Assembly: GCA_022652985.1 (NCBI GenBank)
Contig: JALCRY010000001.1
Coordinates: forward strand, 62,001-126,000
Reading direction: 5' to 3'
DNA length: 64,000 bases
DNA from: Eubacteriaceae bacterium
Lineage (GTDB): Bacteria; Bacillota; Clostridia; Peptostreptococcales; Anaerovoracaceae
Shown here: piece after piece, positions 28,310-36,890 of the stretch
Numbering within the stretch: position 1 is the stretch's first letter
Layout of the letters: every line of letters begins with the position of its first letter
Program-made: the position numbers and the translations under genes
The notes under the pieces: generated by a model
What the model saw: the letters and a program-made list of their open reading frames with translations, nothing else
Databases searched by the model: none
What the model was told of the DNA's origin: nothing

Positions 28310-29653
28310 TTATACAATGCCCTGAGCCATCATAGCATCAGCGATCTTCAGGAATCCGGCAATGTTTGCGCCCTTAACGAGGTCGTATGTGCCATAGTAT
28401 TCCTTCGATGCAGCTTCGCATGCGTCATGGATACCGATCATGATATCGTACAGCTGTGCATAAACATCTTCAGGCTTGAATACTGTCTTTCCAGCGTTCT
28501 GTCCCATTTCGATGCATGAGCAAGCTACGCCGCCGGCATTTGCAGCCTTTGAAGGTCCAACGATGATGCCGTTGTCCTGCAGGTAAGCGATAGCTTCGTT
28601 CGATGAAGACATGTTCGATCCTTCGCAGACGAATTTGCATCCGTTAGCAACGATCTGCTTAGCGTCATCGATGAGGATTTCGTTCTGTGTTGCGCATGGG
28701 ATGTAGAGGTCAGCCTTAACTTCCCAAGGCTTTTTGCCTGCAACGAACTTTGATCCAGGGAACTTGTCTGCATAAGGTGCGCAGATGTTCTTGCCTGATG
28801 ATCTGAGCTCGAGCATGAAGTCGATCTTCTCGCCTGTAATTCCAGCTTCATCATAGATGTAGCCGTCCGGTCCGGAAATAGTAACAACTTTTCCGCCGAG
28901 TTCTGTAGCTTTCTTCACTGTTCCCCAGGCAACGTTTCCGAAACCGGAGATAGCAACTGTCTTGCCCTTGATCGATGTGCCGTTAGCTTCGAGCATTCTG
29001 TTAGCGAAGAATACGATTCCGTATCCTGTAGCTTCTGTTCTGCCGTTCAGGCCGCCCCAGCTGAGGCCCTTGCCTGTAAGAACGCCTTCGAATCTGTTAG
29101 CGATCTTCTTATACTGTCCGAAGAGATATCCGATTTCTCTTCCGCCAACACCGAGGTCTCCAGCAGGAACGTCTGTTGAAGGTCCGATATGTCTGTAAAG
29201 CTCTGTCATGAATGCCTGGCAGAATCTCATGACTTCTGCATCCGATTTGCCGTTAGGATCGAAGTCTGCGCCGCCCTTGCCGCCGCCGATAGGGAGGCCT
29301 GTAAGAGCATTCTTGAAGCACTGCTCGAATCCCAGGAACTTAATGATTCCAGGATATACGTTCGGTGCAAATCTGAGTCCGCCTTTGTAAGGTCCGATTG
29401 CTGAGTTGAACTGATATCTGTAGCCCTTGTTGACCTGGACTTTGCCGTTGTCATCAACCCATACTACTCTGAAAGTAACTCCTCTTTCAGGCTCGGTCAG
29501 CCTTTCAAGGAGAGCAACCTTTTCATACTCAGGGTGTTTCTCGATAACAGGTGCAAGTGATCCAAGAACTTCTTCTACAGTCTGATGAAATTCAACTTCA
29601 CCAGGGTTCTTTTTCTCACAAAGTGCGATACAGTCTTGTACATAGTTTGACAT
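28310..29653 (-). CDS. gdhA: NADP-type glutamate dehydrogenase
   Basis: Interconverts glutamate and 2-oxoglutarate plus ammonia. The hexameric 447-residue type is shown by FRVVWVDDNGKVQVNKGYRYQFNSAIGPYKGGLRF and the catalytic-lysine motif PIGGGKGGADFDP (Lys126). The Rossmann motif is GFGNVAWGTVKKA, and ISGPDGY after strand 2 fits NADP rather than NAD use, though I am less sure of that. Codon use is noticeably more restricted than in neighbours, as in highly expressed genes. It has its own promoter with an overlapping palindrome and shares a bidirectional terminator with addA. Confidence 0.96.
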   Translation of the reverse strand: MSNYVQDCIALCEKKNPGEVEFHQTVEEVLGSLAPVIEKHPEYEKVALLERLTEPERGVTFRVVWVDDNGKVQVNKGYRYQFNSAIGPYKGGLRFAPNVYPGIIKFLGFEQCFKNALTGLPIGGGKGGADFDPNGKSDAEVMRFCQAFMTELYRHIGPSTDVPAGDLGVGGREIGYLFGQYKKIANRFEGVLTGKGLSWGGLNGRTEATGYGIVFFANRMLEANGTSIKGKTVAISGFGNVAWGTVKKATELGGKVVTISGPDGYIYDEAGITGEKIDFMLELRSSGKNICAPYADKFPGSKFVAGKKPWEVKADLYIPCATQNEILIDDAKQIVANGCKFVCEGSNMSSSNEAIAYLQDNGIIVGPSKAANAGGVACSCIEMGQNAGKTVFKPEDVYAQLYDIMIGIHDACEAASKEYYGTYDLVKGANIAGFLKIADAMMAQGIV

Positions 29654-29718
29654 TTTGGTGTTCCTCTTTTCTTTAAATATATTTTGGTTATAAAGAATTA
29701 TGTAGTCTCGCTGTTAAA

Positions 29719-29759
29719 AATATATCAAAAAGTAAGACAAGAGTCAATATTTTTGACTC
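29719..29759 (-). promoter_or_regulatory. gdhA promoter with overlapping palindrome
   Basis: On the minus strand TTGACT (29747-29742), 17 bases, TATATT (29724-29719). The -35 box lies in a 7+7 inverted repeat, GAGTCAATATTTTTGACTC (29741-29759), a candidate operator. Confidence 0.65.
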
Positions 29760-29834
29760 AATATTAATATGTTTAAATATTCAGAATACGGTACATTTTT
29801 TGACATTATCAAAGTCGTAAAAAAGCTGTGTAAG

Positions 29835-29843
29835 TGGTATAAT
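29835..29843 (+). promoter_or_regulatory. Extended -10 promoter for the 1631-residue protein cassette
   Basis: TGGTATAAT (TGn plus TATAAT) about 43 bases before the start codon; the -35 (TCGTAA at 17 bases) is weak. Confidence 0.5.
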
Positions 29844-29885
29844 ATTAATTCATAAAATACAGGGAAGTAATGGAGGTACCGGATC

Positions 29886-32800
29886 ATGACATTACAATCA
29901 GCAAAGCATTTATCGTCGGTCATGCGCGACGCTCTCACGGAAAGACAGTTCCTGAAAAGGACCGATATGGAAAAATCGGAAGTAGAAGGTTATCTGCAGG
30001 ATATCGAAGGGATATGCAATGTCATAATATCCGCAGGAACGATAAACTGCACGACTGTCTGCAGCGCATTCATGCCTGTGCTGAACAGGGTATGCCGTGA
30101 GCCTGAAGAAGGATGGCTGAAATATTTATTCGAATATACTCTCGACGAGCTTTATCCGGAGCGTGATGACAGAGAGCCGGCAGATGCGGAATACAGAAAA
30201 GGACGTCTGCTTCTTTATGAAGCTATCCATACCGCGCTTAAGTATGAGAGCGCATCCAGAGTGTTTTCCCCGGTGCTTGATTTTGAAGAACTGGATGATT
30301 CCCTGATATACGGTAAAACAGCATATCACGAGTACAGGATGCTTCTCGATGATGTCCGTACAAAATATATTTATGAGTTCATGAGGATCGGAGCGGAGAT
30401 CACGCCGTTCAATACGTTGGGGCATGTCGCCGGTGTACATTTCACGGCCCTGCATGTGGCGAAGCAGCTGGCGCAGACAGACGTCCCGATCGACCTGGCG
30501 CTGGTTTCGGCCGCTGCCGCTTCGCACGACATCGGCAAATACGGCTGCAAGGATTCGGAAAGCGGCAGAATACCGCATCTCCATTATTACTACACCAACG
30601 ACTGTCTGACCAGAAACGGACTGCCGCTCATAGCTCATATCGCCAGCAATCATTCTACATGGGATCTCGAACTCGAAAATCTTTCCGTCGAGAACCTTAT
30701 ACTGATCTATGCCGATTTCAGAGTCAAAAGCAGACGCGAAAACGGCGTTGAGATCGTGGAATTCCATTCGCTGAAAGATTCATTCGATATCATCCTCAAC
30801 AAACTGGAAAATGTCGATGAGGCCAAAAAGAACCGGTACATCAAGGTCTATAACAAGCTGAAGGACTTCGAGGATTACATGGAGAGCCTCGGTGTAAACA
30901 CTGACTTCTCAAGAGATGTGCTCAGGGAAGTCACGAAGACGGATGTGGCATTGTGCACATCGGCCGAATCTGTCGAGCGGCTGAAGTATCTCGCGATAGA
31001 GCACAATATCGAAGTCATGAGCAGGTTCAACAGCGAGTCGGCATTCGGCGATCTGATCGAGGATGCGCGCACAGAGAAAAACTGGAAGAACACGAGGGCT
31101 TATCTGAACATACTGGAAGAATATTATTCCTACATGACACAGAGCCAGAAAGAGATGACGATCTATTTCCTCTTCGAACTCCTGTCCAACCGCGAGGGCG
31201 ATATCAGAAGACAGGCGGCCACGCTTGCCGGCAGGATCATTGCCAGATTCGACGACGAATACAGGAAAGATCTTCCGGACGGCGTCAAGAAGTACCAGAA
31301 TGAGGAGAATCTCGTCACGAGCAAAAAGATGTGGCGCGAATATCTGCTCAAAGTCATATATTCCGATCTGCAGACGACAGAGCAGCAGAGAAGGTGGATA
31401 GGCTATACGCTGAAAATAACTATTTCCAGTCTGTTCGAAGCGGCGAAAGACAGATATAAAACGGAATATCTGTCGATACTGCTCAAGGCGATGGAAGGCA
31501 GCTGGAAGGACGAGCTGGACGCCTTTATCGTGACCGACACACTTCTGTATCTGCCGCTGGACATCTGCGGAGAGCATGAGCTGGAGACAGTGGTGCAGTA
31601 TGTCAGTCATTCCTATAAAAACAACAGCCTGGAAACCAAGATAGCGGGTCTCAGATTCATCGAACATCTTCTGGCAGTGAAGAAAATCGAAGAACTTAAC
31701 AATAAAACGTTATCGTTAATCAAAAAAATCGCCTCGACTTCTACGGAGAAGACGAACAGTGAAAGAGTCTGCGTGACTTATCTGAGGTCGAAGATAGAAG
31801 ATCACCTCGGCAGTGAAAAACATACTGCCGGCAGGCAGGTGCGCAGGATATTCAGGAATAAGGATCTGGCATCGGATATATTCAGAGAGAATCTCAAGAT
31901 CGATACCGAATGGATAATGAAGTGCGTGAACATAGAGCTGCTGCTCGATTCGCTCGATTCGCAGAAAGTCGACGAGATATTCCATGTCGCAACACATCTT
32001 TCCAATCTGCTGAAGGTCAGCGAGCGTGTAACAGTCAGGCATTCCGCCGGCGAAGGACTGCTCAAGCTCACGCCTCTGCTTCCGCTCGATCAGAGAAACG
32101 AACTGGCAGTAGAGCTGACTAAGGGACTGGAGATAGGCGAATATCAGTTTTCAAAATATATACCGGAGTATCTCGGCAGGCTTTCGATGTGGCTGCATCC
32201 GAACGAACTCGACGAGGTGCTGCATGATCTCGGAGTAATGATCCAGAGCACGAACGACCGGGTGGCCTCGGTCACGCTCGATACACTCGGAGTAATGCTC
32301 ATACATTACGACGATTATCTCAAACGTTTCGGAGAGGACGAAGCCGTCTATTCCAGGAGGAAGGACCGCATCATCGGACTGCTGCTCAAAGGAATGGCGA
32401 ATTACCATGCCGCAGTCAGTCAGGAAGCGTTCATGGTCATAGGGCATTATATTTTCGCGTCGCAGGAAATGACGATGGATTCGCGTTTCGATATATTCAG
32501 GCGCTTCTTCAAGAAAATGCTCACACTGATAGATACTTCGAACAAAGATCCGCTGACGTTCTTCAATAACGCCGCGTCGCTGAACCATATATACAGATTC
32601 ATTTCCGGATATATCTTCAGCTGCGGAGAAATAAAGATCAGGGACAACAGCAAGGTCGCTTTCTTCCCTGGTACGTTCGACCCGTTCTCGCTGAGCCACA
32701 AGGGGATCGTGACAACGATCAGGGATCTCGGATACGATGTCTATCTGGCACTCGATGAATTTTCCTGGTCCAAAAAGACGCAGCCTCGCATGATAAGAAG

Positions 32801-34781
32801 AAATATCATTGCGATGTCGGTCGCCGACGAGGCCAACGTTTATATTTTCCCGGACGAAGAGCCTATAAATATCGCCAATGAAAAGGATATCGCGCGCCTC
32901 AAGAGGATCATACCGGGCAGCAAGCCGTATATCGTCGTCGGCAGCGATGTTATTGCCAACGCCTCTTCCTACAAGATGGAGCCGACCAGCAATTCGATCC
33001 ACAGCCTGAACCATATCGTGTTCAAACGCGAAAGCAATGAGATGGGCAATAACGACAAGCAGCGCGATTACCAGAACGGCCTGAAACGGATCAGAGGCGA
33101 AGTGGTGGAACTGACACTGCCTACGCATCTTGAGGATATAAGCTCGACGAGGATCAGAGAAAACATAGATGCGAACAGGGATATTTCCGTGCTCATTGAT
33201 TCGGTCGCGCAGAATTACATCTATGATTACGGCCTCTATCTCCGCGAGCCTCAGTATAAATTCCTGGTACCGACGCAGAGCCTCAAATTCTCAGTCCTCA
33301 GGAAAATGAAGAGCGATATGCTCCAGGATTTCAAGGCGAAGGTCGTACTGGACAGATACGATGCCCGGAAACTGGCGGGATATCTCGACCGTCCGGACGT
33401 TCTCACGGCTACCGTGCGCGATGTGGAAGATGAAAACCGGATAGTTGCTTTTATCTCCGGTCATCCCGTCGACCTCGGCAGTTTATATGAAGAGTTCGGG
33501 AGTCAGGAACTGGCAAATCAGATAAGAGAAAATGCGCGGGGAAAGATATTCGTAATGGGTGCATTCTTCAGCGATCCTGCGGCCAGGATGGGCGATCCGC
33601 TGCAGGTCATCCTGACAGAGGCTGTCGCCGATGCGCTGCGCCACGACTATTCATATATGATCTATCATCCGGTGCTCGATCAGCACATGAAGAGCGACAT
33701 CAGAGATGTTCTGGAACGTCAGGGATTCCGCGAGATAGAGATCGACGGCCGCGGGATGGATGTTTATGCGGTCGATATGAAAAACCCGGTGTTCATTTTC
33801 AATAACATGGACACGGTGCTGAAAGATCCGTTCGACAAGGATCCGCTGGTGCTGAAGGTGATAGATGAAGCGCATAAGAAGCTGCAGCGTTCACTGACCT
33901 GCATGTATCCGGACAGCCTTGTGCTGTCGATCAATTCGGGCGTTATGCATCACAAACTGATCAAGATGATAACCGAAGAAAACGGAGTGCCGTTCGTCCA
34001 GCGCAAGAAAAGGAAACTCGGGCCTTACATGTGCGTGCCGTTCGGCAAGATACTGAAGGGCATAATCGTGCCGAATACAGTAACAAAGACGCTGCACACG
34101 CAGAAGAACTTCACGCCTGATCTCGTCCACTTCACGATAGAGGAGTATCCTTATTACGCGTCGATCGAAAACCAGGTCAAAACGCTGAAATCGTTCAACA
34201 GACCGGTCATCCTGGTCGATGACCTGCTCCACAAGGGATACAGGATGAGAAGCCTCAATCCGGTCCTCAATGAAAACGGAGTGGAAGTCAGGACGCTGAT
34301 GGTCGGACTGCTTTCCGGCCGGGGCAAGGACCTGATGACAGTGCAGGGCAGGAAAGTCGACAGCGTTTACTTCACGCCGAACCTCAAATCGTGGTTCGTG
34401 GAATCATCGCAGTATCCGTTCATCGGCGGCGACGGAGTGAAGCGCACAGACGGCATCAACAGAAGCGCATTCAACTCGATAAATCTCATACTGCCGTATG
34501 TTTCACCTTCATTCCTGAAAAACGTGGACAATTCGGCGCTGTACGATTTCTCGATGGTGACGCTGGAAAACACCCGCGACATACTGAAGGCTCTCGAGGA
34601 GGAATATCAGATTTTCTTCCACAGGAAACTGACGCTGCAGAGACTTTCCGAAGCTGTCATCTCACCGATGATACCGGATGTCGGGACAAGTATGGAATAC
34701 GATATGAACAAGGCCACGAGCGAATATCTCGTGGATGATATAGAAGAACTCGGACGACTGAAAGGACTGGTAACAAAATAA
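29886..34781 (+). CDS. Giant multidomain protein: HD, helical repeats, NadD-like nucleotidylyltransferase, GNAT-like and PRTase-like parts
   Basis: A 1631-residue cytoplasmic protein. About 170-300: HD phosphohydrolase domain (H180, then SHDIGKYG with H214 and D215, IASNHSTWD). About 380-900: all-helical, HEAT-like repeats. About 920-1110: a nucleotidylyltransferase resembling NadD, with FFPGTFDPFSLSHKG (929-938 replaces the usual HxGH by SLSH), VVGSDVIANASSYK (about 1017) and ISSTRIRENI (1085-1094). About 1130-1300: a region that looks like a GNAT fold (LRHDYSYMIYHPV, VLERQGFREI); weak. About 1310-1560: PRTase-like, with VILVDDLLHKGYRM (1441-1454). GGAGG is 9 bases before ATG. It heads a three-gene coupled cassette. 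The combined function is unknown to me; synthesis or recycling of a dinucleotide cofactor is a guess. Confidence 0.8.
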   Translation: MTLQSAKHLSSVMRDALTERQFLKRTDMEKSEVEGYLQDIEGICNVIISAGTINCTTVCSAFMPVLNRVCREPEEGWLKYLFEYTLDELYPERDDREPADAEYRKGRLLLYEAIHTALKYESASRVFSPVLDFEELDDSLIYGKTAYHEYRMLLDDVRTKYIYEFMRIGAEITPFNTLGHVAGVHFTALHVAKQLAQTDVPIDLALVSAAAASHDIGKYGCKDSESGRIPHLHYYYTNDCLTRNGLPLIAHIASNHSTWDLELENLSVENLILIYADFRVKSRRENGVEIVEFHSLKDSFDIILNKLENVDEAKKNRYIKVYNKLKDFEDYMESLGVNTDFSRDVLREVTKTDVALCTSAESVERLKYLAIEHNIEVMSRFNSESAFGDLIEDARTEKNWKNTRAYLNILEEYYSYMTQSQKEMTIYFLFELLSNREGDIRRQAATLAGRIIARFDDEYRKDLPDGVKKYQNEENLVTSKKMWREYLLKVIYSDLQTTEQQRRWIGYTLKITISSLFEAAKDRYKTEYLSILLKAMEGSWKDELDAFIVTDTLLYLPLDICGEHELETVVQYVSHSYKNNSLETKIAGLRFIEHLLAVKKIEELNNKTLSLIKKIASTSTEKTNSERVCVTYLRSKIEDHLGSEKHTAGRQVRRIFRNKDLASDIFRENLKIDTEWIMKCVNIELLLDSLDSQKVDEIFHVATHLSNLLKVSERVTVRHSAGEGLLKLTPLLPLDQRNELAVELTKGLEIGEYQFSKYIPEYLGRLSMWLHPNELDEVLHDLGVMIQSTNDRVASVTLDTLGVMLIHYDDYLKRFGEDEAVYSRRKDRIIGLLLKGMANYHAAVSQEAFMVIGHYIFASQEMTMDSRFDIFRRFFKKMLTLIDTSNKDPLTFFNNAASLNHIYRFISGYIFSCGEIKIRDNSKVAFFPGTFDPFSLSHKGIVTTIRDLGYDVYLALDEFSWSKKTQPRMIRRNIIAMSVADEANVYIFPDEEPINIANEKDIARLKRIIPGSKPYIVVGSDVIANASSYKMEPTSNSIHSLNHIVFKRESNEMGNNDKQRDYQNGLKRIRGEVVELTLPTHLEDISSTRIRENIDANRDISVLIDSVAQNYIYDYGLYLREPQYKFLVPTQSLKFSVLRKMKSDMLQDFKAKVVLDRYDARKLAGYLDRPDVLTATVRDVEDENRIVAFISGHPVDLGSLYEEFGSQELANQIRENARGKIFVMGAFFSDPAARMGDPLQVILTEAVADALRHDYSYMIYHPVLDQHMKSDIRDVLERQGFREIEIDGRGMDVYAVDMKNPVFIFNNMDTVLKDPFDKDPLVLKVIDEAHKKLQRSLTCMYPDSLVLSINSGVMHHKLIKMITEENGVPFVQRKKRKLGPYMCVPFGKILKGIIVPNTVTKTLHTQKNFTPDLVHFTIEEYPYYASIENQVKTLKSFNRPVILVDDLLHKGYRMRSLNPVLNENGVEVRTLMVGLLSGRGKDLMTVQGRKVDSVYFTPNLKSWFVESSQYPFIGGDGVKRTDGINRSAFNSINLILPYVSPSFLKNVDNSALYDFSMVTLENTRDILKALEEEYQIFFHRKLTLQRLSEAVISPMIPDVGTSMEYDMNKATSEYLVDDIEELGRLKGLVTK

Positions 34782-35770
34782 TGAGAAAGATAAGCGAATT
34801 ACTGCCGGATTCGGCGGATGTGACTTTTGGCGACAACAGTTTTATCATCAGGCACAGTCATGTGCCGGCGAAGACCGGACTGAAAGTCAATGTGCTGGGG
34901 ATGGGCGATGTCGGCGGGACACTGCTGCTCGGCCTGAAGATCCTCGGCGCGGGCACGATAGATTCGATCGGGATATGCGATCTGAACGAAAATGCGCTGA
35001 AGCGCTACGAGGCGGAGATGAATCAGATCTCGCTGCCTGACGATTACAGCGCGTTTCCGAAAGTATATATAACTCCTCCGGAAAAACTTTTCGAGGCGGA
35101 TGCAGTAATATTCTGTGCGACCAGGGGAGTGCCGGAGGTGCTGAAGGACGCTGCGCCGGGTGATGTCAGGATGGCCCAGTTCGAAGGCAACAGGCCTATC
35201 GTCGGCATGTACGCGGAACAGGGAGCGCGCGAGGGGTTCAAAGGCCTCTTCATGGTCGTTTCCGATCCGGTGGATCCGCTCTGCCGGGAAGCCTCGCTGC
35301 GCGGGCTCGATCCGTACGGCATTCAGGGATACGGGCTGGGCGTCATGAACGCCAGGGCCGCATATCATGCCGCCCTCGACGAGCGCTTTTCCGCCTACTT
35401 CAAAGAGGGCAGAGTCTACGGACCGCACGGTGAAGACCTTGTCGTCGCCGATTCCGTTGAACATTACTGCCAGGAAATATCGCTGGAGCTCACGAAACTT
35501 ACGACAGAGAGCAACCTGGAAATGAGGAAGCTCGGGTTCAAGCCGTATATCGCGCCGGCCATGTCTTCGGGAGCGATCTCGATCATGGAAACGCTGAAAG
35601 GCGGATGGCATTACGGGTCCGTATTTTTCGGCGAAAAGGACAGCGGAGCTTTTCTGGGTCTGAGGAACAGGATGACCGCCGGCGGAACGGAAGTCGAAGA
35701 TCTGCCTCTGGACGATACGCTTTTCGAGAGGATAAATTACGCCTACGAAAATCTAAAAGGGGTGCTTTAG
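34781..35770 (+). CDS. Lactate/malate-dehydrogenase-like protein of the cassette
   Basis: A 329-residue protein. The Rossmann motif is VNVLGMGDVGGTLLLGL (about 36-52), with an acid at the end of strand 2 (CDLNE) that would favour NAD. SDPVDPLC (161-168) corresponds to the NPVD loop, and VYGPHGEDLVV (212-222) to the active-site GEHGDS histidine. In the helix bearing the catalytic Asp and substrate Arg (LDSAR in lactate dehydrogenase) this protein reads VMNAR, so the Asp appears lost. It may bind NAD without being a true dehydrogenase. Its ATG overlaps the stop of the giant gene by one base (TAATG). Confidence 0.72.
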   Translation: MRKISELLPDSADVTFGDNSFIIRHSHVPAKTGLKVNVLGMGDVGGTLLLGLKILGAGTIDSIGICDLNENALKRYEAEMNQISLPDDYSAFPKVYITPPEKLFEADAVIFCATRGVPEVLKDAAPGDVRMAQFEGNRPIVGMYAEQGAREGFKGLFMVVSDPVDPLCREASLRGLDPYGIQGYGLGVMNARAAYHAALDERFSAYFKEGRVYGPHGEDLVVADSVEHYCQEISLELTKLTTESNLEMRKLGFKPYIAPAMSSGAISIMETLKGGWHYGSVFFGEKDSGAFLGLRNRMTAGGTEVEDLPLDDTLFERINYAYENLKGVL

Positions 35771-36835
35771 ATGAATGACCTTATTGTTGTCAGGCCGGCA
35801 GACGATGAGACGCAGGAGCGCGGCAGGCTGAGCGACGTTATGAAGACAGCGCTGAAAAACAGGTATTACGATCTGATTACGACTGCGGAAGAACTCGCGG
35901 CGGGCGATATCCGGGGCCGGAAGCTGATATTTGCAGTCGCGCTGGGGAAAAGCGGGATCAATACCGAGTATTACAGGATGCTGAGATATATAAGACTGCA
36001 CGACGGCTGCCTGGACGGCTGCGTGGCCGGGGCTGTGATCGACGGGTCGGGGCCGCTTTATACTAAAGCTGTTTCCCGGCAGCTAGTGCTCAGCGCCAAC
36101 ATGTCGGGGTGCGCTTTTCCAGGAAAGCCTCTGGTGGAGGCGACGGGCGATCTTTCCAATTTTGAGATCATAGCGAAGAATCTTCAGACCGACAAGATCG
36201 GCGCTTACGTCGAGAGCGCTTCCTCGCTTGTTTCGCGAGTGGTCAATTTCCGTAAATCGATCAGGACGCGGCCGAAGCTGCTCGTGATACATGCCGGGAA
36301 TGCCACGACTTCCAACACGCTGGAACTGTGGAATATGGTCATGCGCTCACTCGATGCGGACTGCAGGGAGATATCTCTCCGCGACGGCGAGGTCTATGAC
36401 TGCCGCGGGTGTTCTTATGAGACCTGCCTGCATCTCGGTGAGGAAGGCCGATGCTTTTACGGCGGGGTCGTGACGCGCGAAGTGTATCCTGCTCTTCTCG
36501 AAAGCGACGGACTGGTAATGGTCTGTCCGAATTACAACGATGCGATAAGTGCAAACCTTTCGGCGTTCATCAACAGGCTGACCGCACTTTTCCGCGTCAA
36601 TGATTTCTCCGATAAACGCATATTCGGCGTGATCGTCTCCGGCTACAGCGGGAGCGATATTGTCGCACAGCAGCTTATAAGCAGTCTGAACATGAACAAG
36701 ACATTTATGCTGCCGCCGCGTTTCGCGCTCATGAAGACGGCAAATGCGCCGCTCAGTATCGGCAGCGTACCGGGGATCCGCGAGGATGTTTATGAATATG
36801 CCAACAGGATCATGTCGGAGTTCAGGCTTGCATAA
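35771..36835 (+). CDS. NADPH-dependent FMN reductase-like (flavodoxin-fold) protein of the cassette
   Basis: A 354-residue protein with two halves. Residues 1-150 (LIVVRPADDETQERG, KLIFAVALGKSGINTEYYRML) form an unrecognised alpha/beta domain. From about 172 it matches the flavodoxin-fold FMN reductase family: LLVIHAGNATTSNTLELWNMVM (phosphate loop region), DCRGCSYETCLHLGEEGRC (cysteine cluster seen in iron-sulfur/FMN reductases) and VMVCPNYNDAISANLSAFINRL. It directly follows the previous stop, with AAGGGGTG overlapping that gene's end. Probably a redox partner in the cassette; substrate unknown. Confidence 0.75.
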   Translation: MNDLIVVRPADDETQERGRLSDVMKTALKNRYYDLITTAEELAAGDIRGRKLIFAVALGKSGINTEYYRMLRYIRLHDGCLDGCVAGAVIDGSGPLYTKAVSRQLVLSANMSGCAFPGKPLVEATGDLSNFEIIAKNLQTDKIGAYVESASSLVSRVVNFRKSIRTRPKLLVIHAGNATTSNTLELWNMVMRSLDADCREISLRDGEVYDCRGCSYETCLHLGEEGRCFYGGVVTREVYPALLESDGLVMVCPNYNDAISANLSAFINRLTALFRVNDFSDKRIFGVIVSGYSGSDIVAQQLISSLNMNKTFMLPPRFALMKTANAPLSIGSVPGIREDVYEYANRIMSEFRLA

Positions 36836-36857
36836 CTGCGGTGTGTTAAGCTATAAT
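36828..36857 (+). promoter_or_regulatory. Promoter for mgtE
   Basis: TTGCAT, 18 bases, TATAAT. The leader would be only about 27 bases, too short for an M-box magnesium riboswitch. Confidence 0.55.
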
Positions 36858-36890
36858 AATATATTGCATTAAAGGGAGGAGGAAACGCCG

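Noticed and set aside
32151-33128. 325-codon minus-strand ORF inside the giant gene
   Set aside because: Antisense to the NadD-like segment whose motifs are clear on the plus strand.
36836-36890. M-box riboswitch before mgtE
   Set aside because: The leader after the promoter is under 35 bases, too short for the aptamer.
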